The notes under the pieces are model-generated. The model worked only from the letters and a program-made list of their open reading frames with translations. It was not told the origin of the DNA and did not search any database. The translations under genes were made by a program, and so were the position numbers. Source: Rostrohypoxylon terebratum (taxonomy: Eukaryota; Ascomycota; Sordariomycetes; Xylariales; Hypoxylaceae). Taken from it: a stretch of DNA of 64,000 bases. The stretch spans positions 434,001 to 498,000 of the forward strand of contig MU385857.1 of assembly GCA_022497145.1 (NCBI GenBank). The letters are read 5' to 3'. Positions 32,641-44,160 of this stretch are shown here, one piece after another (the first letter of the stretch is position 1; each line of letters starts with the position of its first letter).

Positions 32641-34590
32641 GGACGGGTCTGATTGAGGGCCTGAGTGTGCCGACAGTACCAAATACTGTAAATGTATGTA
32701 ACATATTAATATCGTAATTGGATAATGAAAATATAAATATAATTATCGGGTTTATACGATAACCTTGCCGAATTTCGCACATCGCAAATTAATTGTCGGT
32801 AGTGAAAGCATGCTCCTCGGAGATATCTGAATTGTCTTGGTTTCTGAATACTCTTTCCATTATTAGCGAATATTTCACCGCTACGACTAAGGTTTGACGC
32901 ATTCTTGCTATGAATTATGAGTAAAGTCCCGGTGTTCAATAGAATCACTGCGCTACTTTGACTCGGTCTATTGGGCGATCAATCGAAGGCGTAATTATCT
33001 GTCTGAGTCGAGGAACCTGAGGTACGCGCCAAGGTGAAGAATGGCTACAGATATTTTTGAGTTGCAAGGCCATAAATCCACAGTGATAGTGGCATCCATG
33101 CTATTAATCATAGAGATGAATGCAGAGGGTAGAATTGATTGACTTGCCGTGTTTATTCGTCCTTCTCAATACTCTTTCCCGCCTCCTACGTGTCAATTTT
33201 CATCCGCAAGGTCCTAAATCCAGTTTACTCTCGCCATTCGACTTTACCTCATCACCATCGACTATTCTTGTCAAAGCTTGATCAATAATAATTGAATTCT
33301 TGGGTAGGACTAGGCTTGGGAGAACTCATCATGCGACTCCATTGCCGCATACCCGCAATACTCAAAGCCACGTTTCCATGACAAATCGTGCCATACAAAG
33401 AAATGAAGCTTTCAGGAATAGTATTCGAGAAGAGGCATTGATCTTCGAGTATAGGTTTGTCGTTGTTTCGACCTTGCAGGCGGTCTGGGGAAGAAGACCT
33501 AGGCAGCTAGGACAAACCTTTCGATTATTTGGTTATGTGGCTGCCTAAATCTAATTAGCAAGACCTGGTCTATTAATTAGGGGGCAAACGCAACCAACAA
33601 GGTTAAATTATGCATCAACGAGTAGAAAGTCACGACGAGCGAGAGCCGGACTATGACAGTATAGGTAAGGAATGATAATAGTGATAGTAGTACGAGCTGA
33701 AAAATATACGATTGTAGCATAGCCTATGTCTCAGTCGTACATAGTAGATCTCACCTTTTACCATCAGTGATGCCTAGGTCCTAGGCAGCTAGGTACTGAT
33801 TCACGCTCCAGGGATCTAACAGGTTAATATCCATTACAAGGTTAATGCAGGCGCGAAAATTCTAGAAAATTACCGCGATGCACGTAGCAAAGTAAGGGAT
33901 GCGAGGATGACCCTGGGGATTGGCGGTGTTCAAGTCGGAGAGAAACGTGGAGGTTCGGGTGGCCCACATACAAAAGGTCCTCCGAAAGCCGCCGTAGACG
34001 GGAGCCGATCAATATCCATGGATAGTGATGCCAATCAGCCAAAAATAGCTAGACGATAACTCGTGTTGTGCTTAGGTGCTGGCAGATTGGGTGTCAGGGT
34101 GTTTACGCTACAGACGAATTGATCGTTCTGTGGCCATAGCCTATATTATCGTATTGACCGCTGATGGATCATTAGGTCATCCTGCGATCGTAAAACCCAT
34201 CGTTTGGGTCCAATAGAGTTTTTCGTGGTAAGCCAATCTCTTGACTTCTCTCTTATTTCCCCGCTGAATGGAAGCTCGTGTGAATCGTGGTTCGGGTCAG
34301 ATCCGCCTGCGCCCCAAACAGCCTCCGGCATGTATGTTTGTGATCGACGTCGTTGGCACCACGTAAGAACGTTAAGCGAAGAGCGGCATCGTAAGGGGGC
34401 CGAAGGCGATTTGAATGATTGGAGAAGACTTCGAAATTTCTATAAAGCTGACGGTCAGGAACTGCATTTATTAGGAATCAATACATAAACCTCAACCAAG
34501 CATCAAGATCAACAGTCTACTACTCACCAAGAACTCCCATCAACTTAATCTTAATCTACATCAATCTCAACACCAAAGCCAACATTCAAA
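32641..34590. other. Intergenic, gene-poor
   Basis: About 1.95 kb upstream of the small secreted protein. Contains a CCTAGGTCCTAGG motif near 33772-33790. The ORF at 33300-33548 is not convincing. A pyrimidine/CAA-rich leader precedes the next ATG. Confidence 0.5.
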
Positions 34591-35005
34591 ATGCAGTTCA
34601 CCACCTTCTTCGCCTCTGCCCTTGCCCTCGCTGGCAGCGCTCTTGCCGCCGATCCTACTGCCCTCCTCCACATCGAGTCTTCTCACGGAGGAGCTGGCAA
34701 CGGGCTCAGGAACGTGACTGTCGAGGTCACAATCAACAAGGTCTTCAACCACGACTCCGCCCTGGATGAAGTCTCGAGCATCTACCTTATCGGTACTACT
34801 GAGGGCGTTCCGATCAAGTCTGTCGTCTGCTACAGCTACAAGAACGAAGACGCGTAAGTGAAAGCTGTATACTTCTAGCGTATATCAGTATCTAACAATA
34901 AATAGGACTGGTGACCGCAGCACTCCTATTACCGCTTATGAGCCGGCGCGCCTCTCGACCAACACGGTCCAAGTTGGCAGCATCGAGTGCTTGGACGGCA
35001 AATAA
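34591..35005 (+). CDS. Small secreted protein, unknown function
   Basis: Two exons, 34591-34853 and 34906-35005, separated by a 52-bp intron (GTAAGT...TCTAACAA...AATAG), give 120 residues. A clear signal peptide (FFASALALAGSALA) is cleaved before ADPTALLHIE. The mature part is beta-rich in appearance and has two cysteines (SVVCYSYK and SIECLDG), which could form one disulfide near the C-terminus. No domain is recognised. Size, secretion and the disulfide pair make it effector-like, but the same features occur in ordinary secreted fungal proteins. Confidence 0.8.
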
Positions 35006-36063
35006 GCTACTTCACACTTCACGAGGTGATGTGGTGAAGCTCTGACGGAGCGTGTCGGGGTTTGGCAGTGGGTTGTGGAGTTGGACGCAGCGCTGAAGGA
35101 GTAGTAAAAGGAGAGGAGGTTGAAGAGGAGGTCTGGTCTGGTGTAGCATAGACATGTTTGGTACGAAGTACACTCAGGTTATGTATTGTGGCCTTTCGAT
35201 TCGTTTTTGCCGATAGACGATTATAGACATCATGTTTTGCATCAACCTCAATCATCCTACATTGAAAGTGAATATGAATATGAATATGATGAGAACATTC
35301 GATGTTGAATGTTTTAAGATTTCGGACCTCCGATTGTATCCGCTTTCTAAGGCTTTAGGGCTCTACTATGTAGGGCTCTAGGACTCTAGGACTCTAGGGC
35401 TGTTTCCCTCCTGCCTGTTCTCCGTGGCGGCAAGCTTTCGCGTCTCGAGTCTTGGCAGTACTATACAGATTAGTACAATATTAGTGATCTGTAATAGCGC
35501 TGGAGGTCGCTTAAGAAAGTAGTAGGCCCTGTAGCCTTGGAGGCGCCCGACCTGACAGAATGCTCAGCCACACGAAAATAAACCTGTCTCAGCACCAGCA
35601 ACCAGCTGCGCCTCCACTGAGCACGCTAATCGAGTTGAATCGAGCCTGCCTAAACGTCATCATCGATCATCAATTGGAAGGTTCCTTGTTGGCAAACGGG
35701 AGTCACAGCCTCAATAGAAACTCGATAAATACCTACTAGGTATTGTCAAGAAATTCCTAAAGTCAATCTTAGTTATCTCCCTTCACCTTCATAATTCCTA
35801 ATAATCCAAGGACTTTACTCCCGAGACTCAAGTCTCAAGTGTTACATCATTCGTTGCTACGATCTTCATCTGCCGACTTTCCTAGGTACATACATACCTG
35901 TAAGACTTTGATTTGAACCCCGCATTGCCTGAAGGCTTAGGTACCTACCTACACAGAGTCTTCGTACGCGCCAAAGGAACAGTCGAGTTCAAATCAGCCG
36001 TCAACAATCCCAACAAGGAGAAATCTTTCGATATAAGACTGCCTATAGACAAGCCATAAGCTC
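35006..36063. other. Intergenic with short repeats
   Basis: 3' region of the secreted protein and upstream region of annexin. Contains a GGACTCTA-type tandem run at 35374-35399. No gene is seen. Confidence 0.5.
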
Positions 36064-37469
36064 ATGTCATATCCTTATTACGGCCAATCGGGTGGGTATC
36101 CCGGCTACGGCCAACCACCACCACAACAATACCCTCCTCCTCAGGGACAATATCCACCACCTCAGGGCTATCCCAGCCAAGGCAGCCCTTATCCTCCGGC
36201 AGGCCAATATCCACCCCCACCACAACAACAAAGTCCGTACCCCGGCCAAGGAGGTGGATATCCCGGCCAAGGAGGCGGTTATCCCCCGAATCAGTATTAT
36301 GGAGGAGCGCCGCCTCCCCAACAAGGTTACGGCCCGCCTTCGGGTCAGTACGGCGCACCACCACCACAACCACCGCCGCTACAGCAAGGATACGGACAGT
36401 CCTATCCACCACCTGGCCCTGGAGGTCCGCCCACACCACCTAGCATGGGCTACGGTCCTCCCCAGACGATCAACTGGGATGCGAATCCAGATGCTAGGGC
36501 GCTTCGGAGCGCTATGAAGGGTTTTGGCACGGACGAGAAGACATTAATCCGCGTCCTGGCTACCAAGGATCCTCTTCAGATTGAGGCGATCAAGTCTGCT
36601 TACTTCCGCAGTTTCAGTCGCACGCTCGAAAAAGACATCATATCAGAGACGAAGGGTTGGTTCGAGACGGGTCTCGTTGCGCTTGTCAGGGGTCCCCTAA
36701 TGCACGATGTCCATCTGCTCAATTCCGCCATGGACGGCCCCGGAACAAAGGAGAAGGTTCTCAATGACGTCTTGTTGAGCCGCAGCAACGCGGATATGCA
36801 TGCGATTAAGAGCATGTACCAACACACTTTCCATCGGTCGCTCGAAAGCGACGTGAAGGGAGACTTGAGTATGAAGACCGAGAGACATTTCTTGATTGTC
36901 TTGGGAGCGAACAGGGCTGAGGACAGCGCTCCGGTTATCCCCCAGTCTATCGATCAGGACGTAATGGAACTGTACCGTGCAACGGAGGGTAAAGTGGGCA
37001 CGGACGAAATGATGGTGTGCTCGATTCTATCTACGCGAAATGATAATCAAATCCGTGCCATCAACCACGCCTACGAACAAAAGTTCAGACGACGGCTAGA
37101 AGATGTCATCAAGAAGGTAAGATTGATTTTCAAAGTATTCGTCAAATTTTACCCGTGCAGACTGTGCTAACCATTTTGTAGGAATTTAGTGGTCACATGC
37201 AACAGGCCTTACTATATCAACTCCGAAATGCGGTTGATAAGTACATGCACGCAGCTGCGTTACTCGAAGACGCGATGGCCGGACTAGGGACGAAAGATCA
37301 CCTTCTAGTATCCAGAGTTGTGAGATACCATTGGGACAAGCAAACGATGGCAAATGTAAACGGGGCGTTCCAGCAGCGCTACCGACGAAGTCTCGCTAGT
37401 CGCATCAAAGGCGAGACAAGTGGTGATTATGAGAAGCTTATGCTCGCTTGTATCGGAGAATCGGTTTAA
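36064..37469 (+). CDS. Annexin with long Pro/Gly/Tyr/Gln-rich N-terminus
   Basis: Two exons, 36064-37116 and 37182-37469, give 446 residues. Residues 1-~140 are a PYGQ-rich tail like that of annexins VII/XI and fungal annexins; this type of tail drives self-association. Four annexin repeats follow, each recognisable from its Gly-x-Gly-Thr-like loop: KGFGTDEKTLIRVLA, DGPGTKEKVLNDVLL, GKVGTDEMMVCSIL and AGLGTKDHLLVSRVV. These loops bind Ca2+ and acidic phospholipid, so the protein should bind membranes in a calcium-dependent way. The single intron falls between repeats 3 and 4 and the splice is phase 0. Identification is secure. Confidence 0.95.
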
Positions 37470-38437
37470 ACTACATCTGTAACTAGGCAGGTTAGGAAGG
37501 TCTGTTAGTTGTGTCTTGATGCAACTTTTTGAGCGCTTGAAGGGCTTGAACGATCTTTCCTGGGACCTGGATACCCTCGGGTGATGCTTGCAGAAGACAG
37601 ATAGAGTTTTTATGATATCCCTAGGTAACATTGAATGAAGTTACTTGAGTCTCGAGACGTACTACTACATGCATTGATAACTAGGTAATCGCAAAAGTAC
37701 GCATATAGGCGCCGGAAAGGGGCCCGTGATTTACCTAAGATATTTAATTTGTCGATTCTCCCAAATCTCGATCTGAACCGCCAATGGCTTCGATGTTCAT
37801 ATGATATGGTGGCACAACAGTCTTCTAAAATGGTGCAATCGGAATTGTCTGCCCAACCAACGTGCATGTGCCAATCGGCAAAGGTAAGAAATTTAGTATA
37901 ATTGAGCTATTTGCAGCTGCTTCCAGGTGTCGGGGAGGCTGGCAGGCTAGGAGGTTGGAAAGCCACGTGTGGGTCGAGAGAGACGCCTTACCGATTCTAC
38001 GTTGTGGTTGTCTTACATAAAGCTTACTCCCCCACAGAGCTTTGAGCGACCATACACAGCTTTAACTTTGCTAGCTTCCATTGTGGTAACACGGCGCGTT
38101 TTCTCTTCTTCTGCGTATACCTTATAGACTTACAAGTTTTGCTGCAATTGAGTTTTGTGTTACAATTACTATACTATCAGAAACTTATATGATTTAGTTT
38201 CTTAAAGAATAGTAAGCGGGCAATTGGAGATTTGAGTAGACAGAGTTCGTTATCCCTTTCACAAAGGGCTCTCAATTTTCGTTTCCAGCTTACGTACCTA
38301 ATATCCGCCTCCGCCTCCTAACTAACGATCATCCGCTTTTAAGGTCATCGTTGGGTATATTCGTCGTTGGAAAACTGACTGCAATGGATATGATCTATTA
38401 ATGTCCAATATTTTTTAAAAACATCTTCACACTCGCA
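37470..38437. other. Intergenic; ABC transporter upstream region
   Basis: About 1 kb between annexin and the ABC transporter, both on the plus strand. Minus-strand ORFs here (37305-37631, 37610-37867) are not supported. Confidence 0.5.
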
Positions 38438-41400
38438 ATGAGTATTATATATATTGATCAATATGATTTTCTCGAATTTCTTAAATCTTTTCCATCGCAA
38501 AATTCATCATTCTTTTCATCTAAAGACCAACCAGCTCTCCGCCATTCCGCAGCATCCATGGAGGTCATCTCTCGACTTTCGATAGCACAAGCAGCAATCG
38601 CGGGCATATGTTTACTCCTATATATCACCCGCGATATTTTCCCTCGAGCGCCACAATGGATTCGGCCTTTTGCTAAGGAAGAGGTCTCATCGCCCGGAAT
38701 TCGCCACAGGCGTTGCAGTTTTTGGACTTTTTGTCTGTTGGTCCTATCTGCGATCGGACTCTTCTTGGCTATCCTAGTCGCAGTATCACCGCCATTTAAC
38801 GTCATCAGAATTCTTGAACTTGCGCCATGGGTTGTGGCTTTGCTAATTACTATCGTGAGCCGCCCGAGAAAGACCCCAAAGACTCTGTTAGCCTTATTCC
38901 TCGCCACCGTTGTTTACGGTTTCGTGTCTCTGGTGTTGTGGTATGATGAGACGGGGCGTGTGAACATCATCCATGTTGTTAGCGTCGCCGTGGCGTTAAC
39001 CACCATCTTCCTCATCCTTGCAATGCCGTTGCGAGATCCGGGTCTTGATCCGACAGGCATTGCTGATTCCGCTTACCCCCCAACCTCCCAATTTCGTAGC
39101 CCTGAGGACAATTTAAGCTTATGGCAATTTATGACAGTTTCTTGGTTGTCCCCTTTGGTTACTAAGGGGTTTAAAGATTTGTTGAATGATGGAGATGTGT
39201 GGATATTGCCATATGATTTTCAACATGAGAGACTTCATATTTTATTCCGAGATCTCAAAGGCTCCATTGTCAAGCGACTACTTTTGGCAAATGGTTTGGA
39301 TCTGTTCATCATAACGTTTCTTGGAATCGTAGAGACCACGGCCAATCTTGCAAATCCAGCTCTCCTGAAATACTTACTGCAGTCTATCGAAGCGATCCCT
39401 AATCGTACTCAGGAATCGATCTTCTATGCATTCGCCATTTTATTCGTACGACTTGTCGCCGCTCAGTCGAGCGTTTTCCAAACATGGTACAGTCGTCGCG
39501 CATACGAGAGGTCGCGGGGCGAGTTACTCACAGCTGTCTACGCAAAGACATTATCACGAAAATCATTTGGACTCCGCACGGATTTGGGAAAGCCTCCTCA
39601 AGAGAATGGCACTGAGCTGAACGAAGAGACGCCGCTACTTGGCCGGGTACAAGAGCCTCGAAAGACCCGTTTTGTACGTTTTCTCGAATTCTTCAGGTTT
39701 GGTAGATCTAAAAACAGAAGCCAAACCGAGACTACAACAGAGCAACCAGCGACCATGGGCAAAATTCTCAACTTGATGCGAAATGATGCCTATGAAGTAG
39801 CCCAAAGGTTTTGGGAATTCCCATCTCTTCTAACCAAGCCACTTCAATTGATCCTCTCCCTCGTCTTGATTTGGCAATTATTAGATTGGCCGTGTCTTTT
39901 TGGAATAGCATGGGCGGTTATCCTCCAACTGTTGAATGGGTGGTTTATTCGATCGCAGGTAAAAGTTGAGAGGCGTCGCAGAGCCGCGACGGATGTGCGA
40001 CTTCAGGCGACGACCCAGTTTGTTGAGGCTATTAGGCCTCTTCGCTGGTATGATTGGCAGTCTAAATGGCTCGGCAACATCATGCAGGCACGTGCTAAAG
40101 AGCTACACCTAAGGGTCGTCACGAGTCTGTGGAGTATCGGGGTGAATACCTCTAATCTTGCCGCCGGGGCGCTCTTTCCCGTCTTCACCTTTTTTGCGGT
40201 AACTTACATCGCAGGGCGTCCTCTACCAGTTCACGTGGCATTCCCCGCTCTTTCGCTCTTTACACTTCTCGAGTCAAGTTTAAAAGAGTTGCCTAGTTTG
40301 ATAACGGTACTCATAAACGCTTCTTTAGCAATAGAGCGTCTCGAGACATTCATGCGTGAACCGGACAAAATAGAGCGTGGTTATAATGACGTCCCATCCG
40401 ATATCGAGTTCCGAGGTGCATCTTTTGCATGGCCGACCAATGGAAAACTCGTGCTAGAAGACTTGGACTTGCAATTCCCACCCGGTCTCACTCTAATCCA
40501 TGGAAAGGTCGGTTCGGGCAAAACCGCGCTATTGGAAGCAATTTTGGGCGAACTCGACCAGGTGAAGGGAGACTGTAGTCTACCTAATGAAATGGTAGGC
40601 TACTGTGCTCAATCTCCATGGCTACAAAATATGAGCATCCGAGATAATATTCTCTTCAACTTCCCTTTCGACAAAAATAGATACAATGAAGTCATCGATG
40701 CCTGCGAGCTAATACCTGATCTGGCGAACTTCCCACATGGAGATAAGTCAAATATTGGAGAGAACGGGATTGGTCTATCTGGAGGTCAAAAAGCTCGAGT
40801 TGCTCTAGCAAGAGCTGTGTACTGCCAATCCCGCTTCTTGCTGCTTGACGACCCGCTCGCGGCTCTGGACCATTCAACAGCCCAATCCATCGTCGCAAAA
40901 CTCTTCCGTGGGTCGCTGGTGAAGGACCGCGTCGTCGTATTAGTCACACACCGAGTTGATCTATGCCTAAAGCTCGCAGACCAAGTAGTTGAGATCACCA
41001 ATGGCAAAGCTCGCGTATTCTCATCGGACGAATACCCCCGAGAACTCGACTCGCAAGACCAGAAGCAAACCACCGGATCCGAAGATCAAGCCCAAGAAAT
41101 TACGGAAGAGTTAGCAAACGCTGCCGTCCCAGACAACTTCGTCTCGGAGGAAACCCGTGCAACAGGTAGCGTCCTTGCAAGAGTTTATTGGACGTACATC
41201 AGGGCGGGAAAACTAACAAATTGGTCTGCCGTCGTCGTGATCTTCGCCCTTTTCCGCTTCGCTCGCATTTTTAATTATTGGTTCTTAAAGGCGTGGGGCG
41301 AAGCGTACGAAAGCATCAAAGCTCTACTATCAAGCCCCTCCGGTATCGCCGACGACATCTTCGACAGATTGCCCAGCCCGGAGGATGATGTAAAGCCGTG

Positions 41401-42874
41401 GCTAGTGTGGTATACGGTCATCGGAGTCGTTTTAACGACGCTTTACTTTCTCACTCAATGCGGTCTTACTCTCATCCTATACAGAGCTGCCAAGGATTTG
41501 TTTGCCAGGGCTGTTAATCAAGTTAGTAGTGCGACATTTCGCTTTTACGATGTCACCCCGGTAGGACGCCTCATGAACCGACTTACCTCTGATATTGGAA
41601 TGTTAGATGGCGGTGCCATTCAGCCACTTCAAAATGCGGCATTCTGGTCTCTGACATGGTTGGCTTCTATGGTAGTTATCGCCTTCACAACTCCGGTATT
41701 CTTCATATTCGCTATCGGAATGACCATCTGGTTTATTGTCATTTTTAGGTGGTTTTTGCCTACTTCGCAGAGCCTCCGAAGACTAGAAATGGTCACCCTT
41801 AGCCCACTCATGTCGAACTTTGGTATCCTTGCCGACGGATTGGCTACTATTCGAGCTTTCAAAGCACAATCAGTCTTCCAAAACCGCAACATTTCCGCCA
41901 CAGACACATTCCAGAAAATGGACCATTTCTATTGGAGTCTACAATCATGGCTTCAATACCGATACGATATATTATCTGCGGCTTCGATTTTTGCCCTAAC
42001 GCTCCTGGGCTTATACCAAGGACTATCCTCGGGATTGATCGCGTTCGTCCTCACTAGCGCCACGCAGTTCGTCGAAGCCACCCATGTACTATGCAAGACA
42101 TATGGTCAACTCCAAATGGATTTTGTGTCGGTCGAAAGGGTGGTTGAACTCTTAGACCTAGAAGAAGAACCTAATGGAGATGTCGAACCCCCTCCAGATT
42201 GGCCTTCCTTCCAGGACAGCATCACATTCGATTCTGTGACAATTAAATACGCACCACACCTAGAGCCCTCATTGGTTGACGTCTCATTCACAATCCCTAG
42301 TGGGGCGACTTGCGCAGTACTCGGACGAACAGGATCCGGCAAGTCCACGCTAGCTCTCGCTCTTCTTGCAACAATGCATCCAACCAAGGGGCAAATTCGT
42401 GTTGGCAACTATGATATATCTACAGTTGACGTACATACTTGGCGTCAGAGGATCAGCTTTGTAGCGCAAGATCCCGTACTATTCCCGGGCACGATTCGAG
42501 AGAATCTGGACCCGATGAACCAACACTCGGACGAGGAATGCCAAGAAGCGCTCTTCCGAGTACTAGGACCGAAGTGGTCTCTAGACTCGATCATCGACAT
42601 CGGAGGCAAGAATCTCAGCCAAGGCCAACGTCAGCTTGTTGGTATCGGCCGAGCCATCCTCAGAAAGAGTCCCATTATCATTCTGGATGAGGCAACTGCT
42701 TCGATTGATAAGAAGACTGCATTGGCAATCCAGGATGTCTTGTTAGCGGAGCTCAAGGATAGCACGGTGATCACAATTGCTCATCGTCTTGAAGCCGTCA
42801 AAGACGCGGACTACTTCATAAGGCTGGACGCTGGAAGAGTGGTGGAGGCTGGTCCGGCCGGAGGACGCAAGTAG
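38438..42874 (+). CDS. ABCC-type full ABC transporter (MRP/YOR1-like)
   Basis: An intronless ORF of 1478 residues. The N-terminus has about five predicted membrane helices (a TMD0-like region) before the first transmembrane domain (LWQFMTVSWLSPLVTKGF opens it). NBD1 has Walker A GKVGSGKT (~690-697), the signature LSGGQ (~781) and Walker B LLLDDP (~803). The second membrane domain follows. NBD2 has GRTGSGKS (~1296-1303), LSQGQ (~1391) and IIILDEA (~1415). NBD1 ends its Walker B with Asp-Asp-Pro instead of Asp-Glu, the usual ABCC asymmetry, so one degenerate and one canonical site are expected. Likely exports organic anions or drugs from the plasma membrane or into vacuoles; the substrate is unknown. 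ATG 38438 was used; Met41 (38558) is an alternative start. Confidence 0.93.
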   Translation: MSIIYIDQYDFLEFLKSFPSQNSSFFSSKDQPALRHSAASMEVISRLSIAQAAIAGICLLLYITRDIFPRAPQWIRPFAKEEVSSPGIRHRRCSFWTFCLLVLSAIGLFLAILVAVSPPFNVIRILELAPWVVALLITIVSRPRKTPKTLLALFLATVVYGFVSLVLWYDETGRVNIIHVVSVAVALTTIFLILAMPLRDPGLDPTGIADSAYPPTSQFRSPEDNLSLWQFMTVSWLSPLVTKGFKDLLNDGDVWILPYDFQHERLHILFRDLKGSIVKRLLLANGLDLFIITFLGIVETTANLANPALLKYLLQSIEAIPNRTQESIFYAFAILFVRLVAAQSSVFQTWYSRRAYERSRGELLTAVYAKTLSRKSFGLRTDLGKPPQENGTELNEETPLLGRVQEPRKTRFVRFLEFFRFGRSKNRSQTETTTEQPATMGKILNLMRNDAYEVAQRFWEFPSLLTKPLQLILSLVLIWQLLDWPCLFGIAWAVILQLLNGWFIRSQVKVERRRRAATDVRLQATTQFVEAIRPLRWYDWQSKWLGNIMQARAKELHLRVVTSLWSIGVNTSNLAAGALFPVFTFFAVTYIAGRPLPVHVAFPALSLFTLLESSLKELPSLITVLINASLAIERLETFMREPDKIERGYNDVPSDIEFRGASFAWPTNGKLVLEDLDLQFPPGLTLIHGKVGSGKTALLEAILGELDQVKGDCSLPNEMVGYCAQSPWLQNMSIRDNILFNFPFDKNRYNEVIDACELIPDLANFPHGDKSNIGENGIGLSGGQKARVALARAVYCQSRFLLLDDPLAALDHSTAQSIVAKLFRGSLVKDRVVVLVTHRVDLCLKLADQVVEITNGKARVFSSDEYPRELDSQDQKQTTGSEDQAQEITEELANAAVPDNFVSEETRATGSVLARVYWTYIRAGKLTNWSAVVVIFALFRFARIFNYWFLKAWGEAYESIKALLSSPSGIADDIFDRLPSPEDDVKPWLVWYTVIGVVLTTLYFLTQCGLTLILYRAAKDLFARAVNQVSSATFRFYDVTPVGRLMNRLTSDIGMLDGGAIQPLQNAAFWSLTWLASMVVIAFTTPVFFIFAIGMTIWFIVIFRWFLPTSQSLRRLEMVTLSPLMSNFGILADGLATIRAFKAQSVFQNRNISATDTFQKMDHFYWSLQSWLQYRYDILSAASIFALTLLGLYQGLSSGLIAFVLTSATQFVEATHVLCKTYGQLQMDFVSVERVVELLDLEEEPNGDVEPPPDWPSFQDSITFDSVTIKYAPHLEPSLVDVSFTIPSGATCAVLGRTGSGKSTLALALLATMHPTKGQIRVGNYDISTVDVHTWRQRISFVAQDPVLFPGTIRENLDPMNQHSDEECQEALFRVLGPKWSLDSIIDIGGKNLSQGQRQLVGIGRAILRKSPIIILDEATASIDKKTALAIQDVLLAELKDSTVITIAHRLEAVKDADYFIRLDAGRVVEAGPAGGRK

Positions 42875-43398
42875 GACGGAGGTCATGAACATAGTGATGA
42901 ATAATTGAAGCATAGCAGATTGAACGACGTCTCCCCATTGTCCATGAATCAGGTGCCTGTGAGGGCTAGGCCAAAAACCCATGATGATTATTCAAGACTA
43001 GAAGGCAGATACTAGACCATAAAGTATTATTTTAATTCACTCCATCTTTCCTTTCCTTCCCTTTCCCTCTTTTTTTTTTCTCGCCAAGACCAATATTTCT
43101 CGCATATTTTCACTCTCAAGTTTGATCAAAGACTATATAGATGCTTGATCCAAGAGGAAGTAAGGTCTGAGATTCATATCACCTTTACTTGAAGTAAGTC
43201 ATTCACATCCCGTATTCCATTTAAGCTTCCCATTCTTCCATTCTCCCTATTTTCAACTATCAAACCCATCCCTCGGTCATCCATCACGACCGCATCTCCC
43301 TTACTCTAGATCACAAACCACACCCGCTCTCACCACCCTTACAAACGTACCCTTCTACCTATCAAAGAAGCCATCACGTAAAAGTCATTACCGCAACA
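42875..43398. other. Intergenic; pyrimidine-rich leader of the next gene
   Basis: Contains a long CT-rich tract (about 43040-43080) and a CA/CT-rich leader up to the ATG at 43399, as is typical of fungal 5' regions. No gene is seen. Confidence 0.55.
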
Positions 43399-44037
43399 AT
43401 GGCAGACCAACAACCACCCAACGCACCTGCCCCCAGACGACACAGCGCAGCGAAGCTCATACGCCAGTTCCAACGAATCAACGTCAAGCGATTGTTGGAT
43501 GAAGCAATAGAATTCATCAACAATCATAGTAATGACCACCGCCCCCTCATCCCAGCTAGAGCGAACAGGGAGGAAGTATTCAACGCTCAGCTCCGCTGTT
43601 TAGACCGCTATGTTTGCGATATTGAGCGCCAAAGAATCAATGGTGTACTCCCTGCGCGATATACGATCATTCCCGGGTTCAAGGATGGCATGGCCATGCT
43701 AGCCATGAACCGAACCTTAATCATAAACCGCATGCTTGCGGTGAGGATCCTCCCGGCCCTGCAACAACTCCGATTTAATGCGGCGCCTATCCCAAACCCC
43801 AACTCCAAGAAAGGGAAGGCGGAAAACAAGGAGGTGAGAAAGGGGCTGGGAGCCCACCTAGTTGAGACTTTCTGGGGTCGTGCCCCGGTGAAGCCTTTTG
43901 GCGAAGCTACCAGCTTGATAGAGTACGAAAAGTGGTTGCTTCCTATCGACGATAACCTAAGGACCATCCCGCCCCTTTTGTCGAAGAAGGAAAACGGAGA
44001 GCTGTTCACGCCTCAGGAGGTTATAGACATGTTCTAG
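43399..44037 (+). CDS. Unknown basic protein, upstream ORF of a two-ORF locus
   Basis: 212 residues in one exon, ending at TAG 44035-44037. It is helical and basic, with blocks such as AKLIRQFQRINVKRLLDEAIEF, LDRYVCDIERQRINGVLPARY and LVETFWGRAPVKPFGEATS. No family is recognised. The ATG lies in a good context after a long CT-rich leader. After the stop, the same frame stays open for 41 codons (including GPGYELLPLHVVASRLW, which looks like coding sequence) and enters the ORF that begins at 44161. The locus may therefore be a single 552-residue gene interrupted by one TAG. See the separate finding. Confidence 0.7.
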   Translation: MADQQPPNAPAPRRHSAAKLIRQFQRINVKRLLDEAIEFINNHSNDHRPLIPARANREEVFNAQLRCLDRYVCDIERQRINGVLPARYTIIPGFKDGMAMLAMNRTLIINRMLAVRILPALQQLRFNAAPIPNPNSKKGKAENKEVRKGLGAHLVETFWGRAPVKPFGEATSLIEYEKWLLPIDDNLRTIPPLLSKKENGELFTPQEVIDMF

Positions 44038-44160
44038 GATAACAGTCTAAGACCTGCTCGTTTCTACCCAACGCAAGTAGATCAAATTCCGCGAGGACCA
44101 GGTTACGAACTTCTCCCCCTCCACGTCGTCGCCAGCCGCCTCTGGAATAGAACAATTACC

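Noticed and set aside
36062..36439. Minus-strand Val/Gly/Asp-rich ORF
   Set aside because: Antisense of the annexin PYGQ-rich N-terminus.
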